From: Amia ocellicauda
Taxonomy: Eukaryota > Chordata > Actinopteri > Amiiformes > Amiidae
Assembly: GCF_036373705.1 (NCBI RefSeq)
Contig: NC_089864.1
Span: 2,784,501-2,848,500 of the forward strand
Direction: 5' to 3'
DNA: 64,000 bases
Position numbers and translations under genes: made by a program. Position 1 is the first letter of the stretch; each line of letters starts with the position of its first letter. The notes under the pieces were generated by a model. It was not told the DNA's origin. It did not search any database and worked only from the letters and a program-made list of their open reading frames with translations. Shown here piece by piece: positions 22,201 to 34,429 of this stretch.

Positions 22201-22699
22201 CACGAACACGCAGAAAGATGTCTCCTGGATGGCTGTGAGTCGGTGTCTCCCCACCCGAGTGTTCATGCACAGAAGGGGCATAGCTCCTTATGACACCTGC
22301 CCCTATAAGGGTTGCCTGGGGAAGGAGACGGAGGCTCACATCTTTAGTGAGTGCCCCTCCGCCCACAGGGTCTGGCTCCTGTTTTCTCCGTTCCTCCACA
22401 GGTTTGCCGTTCCTGCGCGGGCGACCGCCCAGCAGATCCTGTACGGTCCGGCCAGGGGATTATCATCATCTACCCTGAGGTGCTGGTGGCGTGTCGTCTG
22501 CGCAGTGAAGCAGGCACTGTGGGAGGGACGGAACATCTGTCTATTCAACAAGCAGGAGCTGGACCCGATTGTCATCGCGCGGAGGGGCATGGTGTTCGTA
22601 AGGGACTATGTCAATCTGGAGGTCCATCAGAGGGGCAAGGAGGAAGCCTATAAGAACTGGCACATACAAGATCTGGGGGAGCTCAGGATCCCATGATGG
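19262..22699 (+). CDS. LINE ORF2: endonuclease and reverse transcriptase
   Basis: An uninterrupted 1,144-codon frame. An APE-type endonuclease comes first (IISINVRSI near residue 20, LQECG near 52, GDFNCAL near 155, SDHRLL near 232). The RT follows (GPDGIPAEFYKIFW near 475, RNWRPVSLLCTDYKILAK near 530, DQEKAFDRV near 600, AYMDDVAVV near 700). A C-terminal CCHC-like motif (CPYKGCLGKETEAH, then FSEC) is near residue 1,020. A Met at 19,301 is an alternative start. In RT motif 4 the usual GVRQGCPLS reads GVRQSCPLS, which may reduce activity. Length and order match L1/Tx1-type ORF2. Confidence 0.92.
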
Positions 22700-23599
22700 G
22701 ACCCACCTCCGGGGACGGTCAGTTCCCCCTGCTGGAGCCCGAGTCCAAGATCTTTTAAATATTTTATGGATGATTATTTTTAAAACGATTTTAAAAAGGA
22801 ATCTTAATTGTTTTTAAAGATTTAGTTGCTTTTAAACCACTAATTGTTTAGGGTTTTTTTTGGTTTAGTTTTGTTATATTCTTTTGTCAAATACATTGAC
22901 CGTTTTGGATTTAATTTTAAATGCATTGGACCTTTTTTGTTTGTTTTTTATTTTTTACCTTTTTAATTGTTTCTTTAATTTGTCCAATGCACTTTCAGTT
23001 ATTTTCAATGTATTTGACTTTTATGTTGGTGAGCAGTTTTTGCTTTAATCACGTTTGTTTTGTTGTTTTGGGCACGTTTATTTTGAAGTTAATTGTTTTG
23101 TTTTTTGTTAAAATCACAGATTTTAAAAATTTTAAGTGATTTTAAGAATTGATTTTTAAAGATTTTAATCATAAGTATTAAAAAATTGAATTGTTTTTTA
23201 TTCATGAAATGTAAAATACTACACCAAATAAAACAGTATTCCCATCTCTCTCGGCGCAGTAGTACAGCACCAGGTCCGGCTCGGTGATGTTGTCGATCCT
23301 CAGGCTGATGGAGTGACTGGATGGGTCCCACACAGCGGAGAGGCGAGGATTCAAACCCACGGTCTTAGTAGTTTCATCTGTCCCTTTTTTACGATTTCCC
23401 AACATGCCCAAAGAGAGAGTCTCGCCATGCTGTACGAACCAAAAGGTTTCAAAGCGGTGTCTGACATCGCAGGGCAGGGTGACGGAGTCCCCGGGTCTGA
23501 CTGCTCTCTCCACGGCCGCCGCAGCGACACTCCCCGGGACAGCGGAACCCACTGCAGCGGGAAAAAGATAGAGAAGATAAACACATTTTATTATTATTA

Positions 23600-25485
23600 A
23601 ATAACAACAATCCATTACAGTACCATCTGACTAGGCGGATAAGAGGCCTCAGAGTGAAGTTCATTATTAGAGGTGGTCCAGAATGTCCATTATTAGTCGG
23701 AACGCTATATATCAGTCGAATTGTGTCGTTACCTCAGATTTGTACAGCTTACATACTTATGACGTCCAGGTAGTGTGATGACTCTTGTCTATGGAACCAT
23801 CGTCGGAAAGATTTTGTACATTGATCTGCTGTATATATTTGAACCGATGTGGTACAACGGTTGTTTTAATACTAACTTATCTCCAGAGTCCGTTCGAGTG
23901 AGCCTTCTTACCCCTAAAGAAAAATAGACTAGCCTATATATTTAATAAACAGTTAGACCTACAGATTGTAATTTAGAAATATTCGGTTTGTATTATTTAA
24001 CGTTCTCTATATACAACCAAATTAAAAACAGAAAATACTATAGAAATGGAAGGTCCATAGAAGCAGATAAATTCTCACTCGTTCATTGAACCGATTAACC
24101 TACTGCATGGAGAATTAAAACCGATCAATCGGATTCAGTCATTCTTCAGATCCTCGTATACCTTTTTAAAATAATGGTGCTAGAAAATATTATTATTTAG
24201 GAGTAGTAATATTAATAATGTTAATCCACATGAAATATTACTGTGTTTATTCGTAGCCTATTAGTCTGCAATTTTCGACAAAATGATTCGGTCATCTTCT
24301 TAAAATATTATTAAGAAATGTTGATGTATTTGTCCGCCAAAAGAGACATTTTTGTGTATGTGTTTTAATAAGCTAATATTACGTCAATCTCGTTAATATT
24401 TAGAACAGGCTATCTAGTGTTTTCAATTCAATTCTTGAACCCATACATTTCACTGCAGGTCTATCACGTCCTGTCTCTCATTGGAAATATATATGTATTT
24501 TTATTTTTCAAACGAAAAGTTACACATTCTAGACAACCTAATACAATATATATTTTTAGATAAACGAATAACCTTAGAGTCACACACCTATAAAGAAGCT
24601 GTCCGAAAACACTAAATATGGCCGATTTTGCTCACTATATTAAGCTTACTTCGTTATGTTTTGTTATGTAGCCTATTTTTTTCATCTTCAAATATAAACA
24701 TCATTAATGATTTATGTTGAACGTTATATCCAAGCAGACCATTTAAATAATTTCTTTGTGAATATCGATTCTTAAAATGTATATTTTCTGGAAAATAATG
24801 ATATTGATGTAACCAACTACACTAATCTAAAACTATAATATATAACTTTATTAAAACATATTTGAAAACACTATAAATCACATGTGGAGTCTCGCATCAT
24901 TCAAAATATATGCCATAATCCTTACAGTGATCAATCAGAGACCCTAAATGTGATTTAAAAAGTGTTTCCCAATGTGTAATATATACAAATGTTTTAAGAG
25001 TGTTGGGGTGATTTACAGCCTACGTGAACTAAATTTAAACTGACCTCGATTAACATAAATTGTATAATACTGTACCTAAAATATCCTCGTTTATTCACGT
25101 CAAATGGTAATCTGAGTCTGTGAAAAACAGTTGAAAATGAATTAGGTAGGCTACACCTCACTTTATCTATTTAAAAGCATTTAGAAGCTGAAAGTTATGT
25201 TACTCGAATAAATACAACAACTAAACTATTATTAGTCTGAAAGTCTGAAACTCCATGCCTTTGTAAGCCTTTGTCTTATGCAAGACGATTTGAATTCCCC
25301 GACATGACAAGATTTTAACATAATCTCATGTATTCAGCGGTTTTACAGAAGGAACACAATGTAACAGATAATTTAAACATATTAACAACCTAGGCTCATA
25401 TCTCGGATTACAACTGACATTTGGGTCACAATTTAATAACCCGCCTGTTGTGCGATTCATCCCCGGGGAAAGAGCGTGTACTCAC
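23600..25485 (-). other. First intron of the split NITR-like gene
   Basis: A/T-rich intron between the signal exon and the V exon, nearly identical to 60,790-62,659. No internal gene, transposon or conserved ORF is seen. Confidence 0.7.
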
Positions 25486-25528
25486 AGGTGAGCAGGAGCA
25501 GACACCCGGCGCAGATTAGCGGCTCCAT

Positions 25529-26525
25529 CTCGGCGCTGTTCGCGCTGAAGACTGACAGGTCCGGGGGTCGAAGCTCCGCCTTACCTCGGGCGGACAGCGC
25601 TGTCATTGGTCGGAATAGGAGGCAACCTGTGTCCCTGTGACCGATAGAGGGCCGCTCTGGCCGCTGTCATCCCGAACAGTCAGGCACCAGTGGGCGTTGT
25701 GTTGTCTGACGTCATCTCTTCACTTTGGGTTAGCGGTGTCCCTTTGTCCAGCCCGCCTATCTGTAGGATCTCTTTTCCAATGTGGTGTGGGGGGATTCAT
25801 CAGTAGCCGTGTAGATTAGTGATCAACATAATTAAATCATATTTACACAAGAATCATGTGAAATGTGTTTTGTGTGGCAGTGCCACTTTTTAAATTTCAC
25901 CTCAGCAGTGCTGACTAAAATGAAGTAATAGTTCATATATCTTTATATACCTTTTCCCCGAGATGGTACAATCGAAACATCCACAAGTGTCCTCCAGCAG
26001 TCAGATCAGCTGACACAGCACGTTTGGTTTGACTGTGTAGCCCGGTTATAGGTCAACACAAGGATACCACACACCTCAAATAAAATAACTCACGTTTATG
26101 GTCTTCACACACACCCACAAATAGTAAATAGATTGCGGAATTTACATTAAAAGCACTTTGGCAGACAGACAGATGGATAGATTACATAAAGTCCAGCATT
26201 GCACAGCTATGTGTGAAGAGCAGATGTTTCAGGTTTCAAGATTTTCAGACAACCCAATTGAGCAGGCCAACACAGATTAAGTTTTTCATAGATTTATCTG
26301 ATTTCACAAGATAAAAATTCACAATAAAAGATACGTTTACTTAGTGGAATAAGAATATAAGTAAACAGATTATACACAGTTTACACATGAGGGATAGGCC
26401 TACATACAGCTCATGGAAATACATTGTGCTGAGCTGACAGATGATCACTGATCACGCTGCCACCCAGGGATCGTTATCTGAATGGCTTCCTGAGAATAAA
26501 TACTTAAAGATTATAGCCACACATT
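25529..26525. other. Upstream flank of the split NITR-like gene
   Basis: Likely promoter side (reading leftward). It is GC-rich just above the start codon, with a CCAAT motif (attgg on + near 25,607). No convincing TATA box. It is collinear with 62,703-63,590 until about 26,440. Confidence 0.45.
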
Positions 26526-26527
26526 TA

Positions 26528-27211
26528 CACCGATCAGCCATAACATTATGATCACCGACAGGTGAAGTGAATAACACTGATAATCCCTATCAAAAGTGGT
26601 CCAAGGAAGGAACAGCGGTGAACCAGTGACAGGGTCATGGGCGGCCAAGGCTCATTGATGCATTTGGGTGAGCGAAGGTTGGCCCGTGTCGTCCGATCCA
26701 ACAGACGAGCTACTGTAGCTCAAATTGCTGAATAAGTGAATGCTGGTTCTGATAGAAAGGTGTCAGAACACACAGTGCATCGCAGTTTGTTGCGTATGGG
26801 GCTACGTAGCTGCAGACCAGTCAGGGTGCCCATGCTGACCCCTGTCCACTGCCAAAAGCGCCTACAATGGGCATGTGAGCATCAGAACTGGACCATGGAG
26901 CAATGGAAGAAGGTGGCCTCGTCTGATGAATCATGAGTTCAAGGTGTTGACTTGGCCTCCAAATTCCCCAGATCTCAATCCAATTGAGCATCTGTGGGAT
27001 GTGCTGGACAAACAAGTCTGATCCATGGAGGCCCCACCTCGCAACTTACAGGACTTAAAGGATCTGCTGCTAACGTCTTGGTGCCAGATACCACAGCACA
27101 CCTTCAGAGGTCTAGTGGAGTCCATGCCTCGACGGGTCAGGGCTGTTTTGGCGGCAAAAGGGGGACCTACACAATATTAGGCAGGTGTCATGATGTTATG
27201 GCTGATCGGTG
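26528..27211 (+). mobile_element. Internally deleted Tc1-like transposon
   Basis: 684 bp with TIRs beginning caccgatcagccataacatt and ending atgttatggctgatcggtg, flanked by TA (26,526-26,527 and 27,212-27,213). Remnant transposase reads HQNWTMEQWKKVASSDES, then jumps to WPPNSPDLNPIEHLWD and SMPRRVRAVLAAKGGP, so the middle of the DDE domain is deleted. It is a different family from the 39.6-kb Tc1. Only its right end survives in the paralogous flank (63,609-63,653). Confidence 0.88.
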
Positions 27212-27213
27212 TA

Positions 27214-30200
27214 TATATATGCTCTGTTACACTCATCATCATCTTGTTTAAACCTTCAGGAGCTGATCTACAATCATTAAGAATTTCAACCTTAGAACTT
27301 GTTCAGGGTTTTATTAAGCATTAATGATGATGAAGTTTGCATTCATCTGTAAGTCGTTGGGTCCATCTAGTGGCTGTTTGAAGTACAGTATTATTCTCAC
27401 TGTTTATCGAGTTGTTACAGGACATTAACTTGACATTAATGTAATAATAAATTCCACAAACAGTGCGATATGAAAGAACAATGTAGCATTATGTTGGGTG
27501 TATTTGGATAAGAGCATTTGGGCTCTGAGCTGAAGCACTGATCTAAAGAAGACCTCTCCCCCCCCAAAGTTATCAGATTTCCTTAGCTCATCAGCTTGGA
27601 ACTGGTTTGCATCAAAGTGACAGTTTTGGAGAGGATGGCACCGAGAATGGGCAGAATGGTTTTGAGTCCTGCTGTGAAATGTCTGGAGAAAGGGGCCTGT
27701 AGGTGATAAAAACTCTTTGAAGTGGATGAGAGCCGAAATCCCGACATAGAGCTACGAACCCAGGCCAACCGGCATTTCCAAAAGATGGCATGGATTGACA
27801 TCAGTCATAAATCAAGCCCCCCTCCAATAAGACACTGGGGGCTGAAACCGAAATCCAATCTCAAGAACTCAGGGACCAATCACCTATTGATCTGACAGAC
27901 TATAAGGAACAGCGGACAGTCAGGCTCTCTCTCTCTCTCACCTGAACCAGTAACTCGCTGCCACAGCTCAACCTGTAGCTCTGTTGCCAGAACTGGAACC
28001 AGAAACCAACCAAGTCTTTGCCGGCAACAGAAGAGTTAAACTGGGAGAAGGAGATTGAGCCGTACGAAGAATTCTTTTAAAGGACTTTATTAAATAAAGA
28101 ACTTTACAGACTGCGCTGCCCGCCTGTGCCCACCTGATCATTGGAGTTTTACGGCTGGACAATTGTCTAAGTCGACTGTATACGAAAGTGTCAGTCATTT
28201 AAATAGCTATTTGAGTCTTAAGAAACTTGACCCTTGGAACAAACAGGGCCCTGCTTTCCTCAAAGACTTCGTCTTCAAGTAACTACGGTGGAACCCCTGC
28301 TTACAAAGAAGATTTTGTGCACAACCTTGGAGCCTTCAAACCAGTGGAAAATCTGGTTGGAAACGACTCTACTTTCGCGAAACCCCAACTTCCAGGTGCA
28401 TCGACTGAGTGGAAGTTCTTGGACAAAGCCGAACCGGACTGCCTTTGTTCCAAACCACACGGACCTCGTGCCGTGTGCTGTTATCTGAGCCCGAAGCCAG
28501 AGAGGCCTCTCTGCGACGAAGTTCAGATAAGTTTAACAGTTTGGAGTTTGTGATTTATGACATTTGAGAAATCAATTAGAAATGTTAATCTGTGATTCAT
28601 AACTCTAGAATGTGTAATATCATTTAGTTTTCTTAAATATAAATGTGTGTTGCAGTAAACTGTTTTGTTGATAATTTTTGAAATAAAATCTGTCAACGCC
28701 GAGAAATATCTTCTCATTCCTGTTTAACTGTTTAGTCTGAAATTGACACAAGTTTATAGACATTAGATTATTGGTGGCCCTGCCTATCCTTAATCATTGA
28801 ATAATAATCAGTTAAGGGAAATTGTGGTAACAAGTAATGATAGGATCTTTCTCGGCACCTAAACGTAGATGAGACTGATATATATATAACGAGAAGTTAC
28901 CTGACATAAATACTAACCTGCGTAGTTATTTAATGTCTGACTAATAATACTAACGAGAGACTTACCTTCGTCTTACTAACCGGTATTGTAGTCAATGTGT
29001 TTATAACCTTTTTTGTTTAATGATTTGTGTTATCATATGCGATCCCATGGTCTTTGATTTGGTCACGGAAGTGATTTGTCTTTGATTTGTTGATCTAGAG
29101 TTGAATTTTAATTAGTTTTTCCCTTTTGTATAATTGGTGTAGTGCTACATTTAGTCTTTGTTTTGAATACATTTGACAATTTATATCTTTGGAATTGGTG
29201 TCTGCATCCAATTATTACAGATTGAGTTCTACAAGATTCCAGGATTTGTGATAAGGTGATACTATAAATTCACTTCTTTAATTGAAATTTATAAGTGTAC
29301 CTTACGCTACAACAAGATACTGAACAACACACTAAAACTTGCAACTCACTAAGATACAAATACAAGTCTACTTTAATAAATCAGAAAATCAAAATTAGTT
29401 TCAACAGCAGGTGGCAGTGTCTCAATGTTAACGGCACTCTCAACCTTAGTCACCCTCCTCTCTTTTCAGGGCCTGTGGGGGGGGTGGGGGTGGGATTTCA
29501 CAAAACCACTGAAGCAAAAGCCTCTTACTAAGTGTTCTGGCTCATAGTAACTTAACGTATTGTTGTTGTTTTTTTTTTGCTGCTTTATTTATTTGCCAGT
29601 TGTACTGTTTTAATTGTAATTGAATTTTAATATTAACTTTTTGCACAACTGTGAGATTTATTTTCTTCATATATGTAGTTTAACTGTGAAATGCTTTTTA
29701 GATGTTTGTTCATTTGTTCATGAATGCTGATCAGAAACTAGATGTCTTGAAGGCTATTACATTTTAAGCTCTGACTCCCAAATCTTTACCAAGTGCGTAT
29801 GTGTGTGAATGATAGAGTAGCCCAGAAAACACAGAGATGCCTGCAGGACCAGGGCTGAGGAAACACTTCCGCTAAACCAGCCATCAGATTATTGTCTGTT
29901 GAGACCTTTAAGCACAGGGGTTGGTGTCTGGTGATGAAGAGCACAACCTTCTGTGGGTATTAAACAGATTTAAGGAGAAAAAAAGCAAACAAACCCTAAA
30001 CTGAACATTAGAGAGTCTGGGTTGAACTCATCAGACGTCACTTCGGGTGAATTACCTGGTTAAAAGAAGACAACAAGTCCACTTCCCTCCCCCTTTCCAC
30101 ACCCCCCTTCTTCACTGCTTTTGAATTGGACACCTGCCCACAGCTCAGATTGCAGGGAGAGACGTTGTGTGACTGTGGTGGAGAGTTTAATTTGAGAGTC

Positions 30201-30939
30201 CCACCTACGACCACTGCCGCTCTGATAGCAGAATCACAGAGATCAGCTGCACAGGAGCAAAGTGTGGTCTGACTACATACAGCATGAGGAAGAGATAATG
30301 GAGAAAGAGACAGAGCAGGGAGAGTGGGGCAGAGAGAGAGCTGATTGAGACAGAGCAGACAGATTGCCTCTCACAGGTGTGGGCTGCAGCAGCAAGGTGT
30401 CAAACGAATGTCACAGGGGAGACAGACACAAACAGAGCGTCTTCACACTTTCACACAAGAAAAAACACAGCCCTTAGTCATGTCACGTGCACTGCACTCC
30501 TTTTTGACAGGAGAAAACCACAGACTGCATGACAAACTGCACAACCCAAACGTAGGCATCCTTCATTGCAGAACTAATTCAGTGGCTGTCTGACAGTATC
30601 TTGTGGATCTCCAGCCCTGGCCATATAGAGAGAGGCTTTTGTAGCTCACCACTTTCAATAAAGGGTTGATTACACCTGAAAGCATTGGGAAATCCAAACA
30701 GATTTCAAATCAGAGAAAAAGGTGGGCGTTTTGGCAGTCAGTCCAGAGATCAAACTGAAGAGCATCAGCTGCTTAATTGTGCCGACTTAATTCATAAATC
30801 ACTACTCATGCAGGGTCACTTAATTTACACATGATCAACACACCATCCACATTCTGTACTGTGTTTTGTGTAGTCATCAGTACACACGGTACAACAGAGC
30901 GCTCTTACGGTGTGGTACTGTGATTATTTTCAGATTAAG
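27214..30939 (+). repeat. Diverged Z-block copy, interrupted by a solo LTR
   Basis: 27,214-27,477 and 29,316-30,490 align with 2,505-3,915. 30,490-30,939 aligns with about 58,210-58,640. It is more diverged than the other duplicate blocks, so it derives from an older duplication round. No coding exon is recognised in it. Confidence 0.75.
27482..29311 (+). mobile_element. Solo LTR of a retroelement
   Basis: 1,830 bp starting TGTAGC and ending GCTACA, with a 4-bp target duplication acaa (27,478-27,481 and 29,312-29,315). The Z paralog (about 2,772) shows the uninterrupted gaacaagatactg. A TATA-like ctataagg is at about 27,899 and an AATAAA signal at about 28,094, as in a promoter/R-region layout. 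No internal coding region or second LTR is present, so it is a recombined solo LTR. Its class is uncertain (endogenous-retrovirus-like or Gypsy). The same LTR begins at 63,774 in the right-hand unit. Confidence 0.82.
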
Positions 30940-32275
30940 TGTCACGAGTTATGCTACCCCACCCCAGTTTAATATGGCGAGATGAGGACTCGCTACCACT
31001 CCAATAGGCCCCCTTGCAGGTTCGGCAGATCTCAGGACATACACCACAGATACAAGTCGATCAGTAAAATAAATGGTTTATACTAAACAGTAAAATATTA
31101 TTGTACACAATCACAGCAGGGGCAACTAGCAGGGCACGAAGTCTTCTAATCCCAGGGTAAATACAAATTAAGGATTAAAACTGCCTTTAACAGTCTGGGC
31201 AATAAACCTACTAAAAACAATACAAAAGCTAAAAACTAGAAAAATAAACTATACTAAAAACCCTGTCTAAATCTAAGCCCAGAACCCCAACCCCAAATAA
31301 CCAAGTCCAATTAGCAGCAATATCACACAAAGAGAACAAGAAAGAAATAGTCCCAATACACAGTCCAGTATGATCAGTCCTGGAACATGGTTCCAATCCT
31401 GGCCTGGGGATGGCACTCCTCTCCAAACGGACCCACTCATCCACGCAGCCAGCACCAACTGAAAGAAGAGGGAGAGAGAAAGAAGGACAGACTCAGGGGC
31501 AGAACACACTCGCTCTCAGCTGAGTGTGCAATTACACACACACTCGTTTGAAAGTATTGTATACGTTCCTCTCTCATCCTTTACTGCACCTCTCTCCCTC
31601 TGTGCTGCTCAGTCCAGAGCCCCGAGGTCCTGCCTTCTGCAGAGGAACTTTGAATCATCAATCCGACAAGGCAAGTCCACCAGGGCATACATTTCCAGGT
31701 ACGCTGTCAGTCCGATCGTCCTCTGTCTGTAGTAATCATGTGTGAATCTCTCTGGTCACCTAGGCACGCAGAATGCTACAGCCAGCGCCTCCTTAACAGC
31801 AGTTCTCTACAAGGACCCGCCGCAACCCGCAGAGACTTGACCCTCACCGGCTGGCACCCTCACAGCCCATGTGCTGTACTCTACAGCCTGTCGTCCATCC
31901 CCCATGGTCACTATAGCTGCTGGTCCTCGCTGCTGCCTTGGTGTCTGGCTGGCTCTGTTTCTGTCCGCCTCCCCGCTGCTCTCCTCATGTTCTGGGCAGT
32001 CCAGCCTTTATCTAGTGCTGAGTGTCAACAGGTGTAGTGGCTATGAGTGAGGGCGGTGCGTGAAACAGGTGCGCCGCATTTGTTGTCAGTACCCTGTGAG
32101 TTAGTGCAAAATGAATACAAGTGAAACAATCAAATCCAATTAGTGAAACAAAAGAAACAATTAGTGAAAAAAACAATTAGTGAATATAAGGGCCAAATTA
32201 ACAACCAAAAATAGAAAATACTACAAGTGCAAATAAAGTTAGAAAACACACTAAGCCTTGGCACCCGCTGTGACA
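30940..32275 (-). mobile_element. 3' LTR of a Gypsy element
   Basis: 1,336 bp on the minus strand, TGTCAC to GTGACA ends, preceded (in element sense) by a G-rich polypurine tract at about 32,276-32,286. It is inserted in the Z-like block after gattaag; the related Z sequence at 58,640 reads through (cagagtaagtacat). A TATA-like gataaagg is present near 32,010. Confidence 0.85.
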
Positions 32276-32285
32276 CTCCCCCCTA

Positions 32286-32690
32286 CTAAACAACAATTTG
32301 CTTCCTAACACTCGTCTCGATACCGTAAAGGCCCCACACCTTTGTTCTCCCTTCAAGACCTCCGGACCTCTCTGCCCTGAACAATCGGAGAGGTTGCCCT
32401 ATCATGACCTCTGGGGCATCTAGTTCCTCCTCCCCTGGTCTTCCCACCCCTAGGGCCTCCAGCTCTGCTGGAGCCACCTGCGGGATCACCCGAGGTACAA
32501 TCCTCATGTGGAAGGGATACCACCCCGTCTCTCCCCCACCACCCAATGGTGCTACAACCACGAAGGGCTCCGGTGCCCAATGAGGAGCCATCTTACTCTG
32601 AGCCCTCCTGCAAAAATTGTGAACCAGCACTCTCTCTCCCGGTATCAGGGGGACGTCCATGGCCTTCCAGTCCCGGTGTCGACTATCTGT
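32286..32690 (-). pseudogene. Gypsy pol C-terminal tail
   Basis: Minus-strand frame reading WKAMDVPLIPGERVLVHNFC, then KMAPHWAPEPFVVVAPLG, typical of the post-integrase tail of Gypsy pol. It ends close to the polypurine tract. It is separated from the integrase core by the nested LINE. Confidence 0.7.
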
Positions 32691-32734
32691 TGATGAGCCT
32701 TACCTGCGGCTGCACTGTATGCATCCTGCATCAT

Positions 32735-34420
32735 TATTATTATTTTTACTTCTTGGCAGACACCCTTATCCAGGGTGACTTACAACATAAGTGCAAACAA
32801 AGTGCAAAAATACAGAGAGATAAAACAGCAATTCAAAATATAATATAATACATTTTACAAATTCCAATTTACAATTTACACAAGTACAGTAAGTGACTTC
32901 CTACATCCTGGACAGTGAAAGCTGTCAAGATGTAGGGTCACAGACAAGGGCTACAGGAAAGGGAGCAAGGAGGAAAACAATCAAGAAGCATAATAAAAAC
33001 TGTGAACTGCTATCTAGCAGGGATAGAGGACTAATATTACAAGTACTGTCAGAAAAGATGCGTCTTGAGTAAGCGCCGGAATGAGATCAAGGACTCTGCT
33101 GTTTTGACTTCAGTGGGCAGGTCGTTCCACCATTTAGGGTTCAGGGGCGGAAGAAGAAGGAGAGAGTGTGGTGGATTCCAAGGGGATCGAGATGGGGAGG
33201 TCAGCAGAAGGTGAGGAAGAGTGGAGGAAAAAGAGGAGATCCGATTTGGAGAGGTTGAGCTTGAGGTGGTGCGAGTGCATCCAGGCGGAAATAGCAGACA
33301 AGCAGGAAGAGATGCATGAGGGGATGAGAGGGTCAGAAGAGGGAAAAGACAGGAAGATCTGGGCATCATCAGCGTAGAAGTTGTAGGAGAAACCATGGGA
33401 AGTGATGAGGGGGCCCAGGGAGCGAGTGTAGAGAGAGAACAGGAGCGGGCCCAGGACAGAGCCTTGGGGAACACCTGTGAGGAGAGGTTGGGGGGTGGAT
33501 GAGGAGTCTTGTCACTTGGTAGGACCGGTCACTTGGTCACTGAGGTAGGAGGAGAACCAGGTGAGAGCAGTCCCAGAGATCCCAAGGTCAGCGAGGCAGG
33601 AGAGGAGGATGGAGTGATCAACAGTGTCAAGGAGGACTGAGGAGAGGGAGGCCGCCCGAGCACAGCTGAGGGAGTCAGTGACAGCCTGGAGAGCCATCTC
33701 AGTGGAGTGAGCTGTGCGGAAGCCAGATTGCAGAGGATCAAGGAGTGAGTGTTGGGACAGAAAGTCCAAAAGCTGACGGTGGACCGTCTGCTCGAGAGTC
33801 TTAGAGAGGAAGGGAAGTAGGGAGACAGGACGGTTGTTCTGAGGAGAGGTGGCATCAAGGGTTGGTTTCTTGTTTAAATGCAGAGGGGAAACAGCCAGAG
33901 AGGAGTGAGGAGTTGAGGAGGGAGGAGATGAAGGGGAGAAGATCAGGAGCGGTTGCCTGGAAGAGACCAGAAGGGAGAGGGTCCAGATCACAGGTTTGTG
34001 ACGTAGGAGGAGAGCAGAAACTTCAGCATCTGAGAGAGGTGAGAATGAAGAAAAGGAAGCTTGATCAGTGGGAGGTTTCGGTGTGATGGGAGATGAGAGT
34101 TGAGTATTGAAGAGCCTGCAGATGTCTGCAATCTTGGAGAAGAAGGAGGCGAAATCTTCAGCAGTGAGAGATGGGGGAGGAGGAGGGGGAGGAGGGGAAG
34201 GAGGGAGGAGAAGGTGGAGAAGAGTTTGCGGGGGTTGTTGACAGTGGATTCGAAGAGAGATTGGAAGTAAGACTTCTTGGCTGAGGTGAGAGAGGACAAG
34301 AATGTGGACAGTAGGGAGTGGTAGAGTTTGAGGGCAGCTGGGAGTTTGGTCCTTTTCCACTTCTGTTCGGCGGCACGCAGACTAGTTCAGGTTGCGCGGA
34401 CAACAGCAGAAAGGTGAGTA
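32735..34420 (-). mobile_element. 5'-truncated L2-type LINE nested in Gypsy
   Basis: Minus strand. A frame-broken RT reads NNRPVSLLPFLSKTLEQTV, QHSLLDPLQSGFRTAHSTEMA and DHSILLSCLADLGISGTAL (33,512-34,360). After a shift it continues with an L2-style C terminus ending in RRLLKTHLF (33,049-33,474). The 3' tail contains tatccagggtgacttacaa (reverse sense) and an (ATT)n end at about 32,735-32,750. The tail is shared with the SINEs at 3.9 and 57.5 kb. Frameshifts make it inactive. Confidence 0.8.
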
Positions 34421-34429
34421 GCCGGTACT

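Larger units (their letters stand above)
17374..23237 (+). mobile_element. Near-complete L1/Tx1-like LINE inside an NITR exon
   Basis: 5,864 bp flanked by a perfect 15-bp target duplication, attcccatctctctc (17,359-17,373 and 23,238-23,252). The intact paralog at 60,431-60,445 has one copy. Order: about 535 bp 5' leader, ORF1 region, ORF2 with an uninterrupted 1,144-codon frame, and an A/T-rich 3' UTR (22,700-23,237) ending aaataaaacagt without a poly(A) run. It is antisense to the NITR gene. Endonuclease, RT and C-terminal zinc-motif order fit the L1/Tx1 group. Confidence 0.93.
17319..25528 (-). pseudogene. NITR-like gene split by a LINE insertion
   Basis: Minus strand. The signal exon is intact (25,486-25,528: MEPLICAGCLLLLT, donor gtgagt). 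The V-J exon starts at 23,551 (acceptor gctgcag) and runs through DSVTLPC, FWFVQ and LYYCAERDGN to 23,238, where a 5.9-kb LINE lies. The rest of the exon, with the J-like MKIGTGTRLIYE and its gtgagg donor, resumes at 17,373 and ends at 17,319. The transmembrane exon expected further down is missing, because the sequence below about 17,190 belongs to the two-Ig gene flank. The gene is thus doubly broken. The signal exon, its long intron and the upstream flank remain nearly identical to the intact gene at 59.8-62.7 kb, consistent with recent damage. Confidence 0.85.

Noticed and set aside
27482-29311. Protein-coding gene at 28,227-28,553
   Set aside because: The ORF lies within the solo LTR, has no domain and overlaps another frame of similar length.
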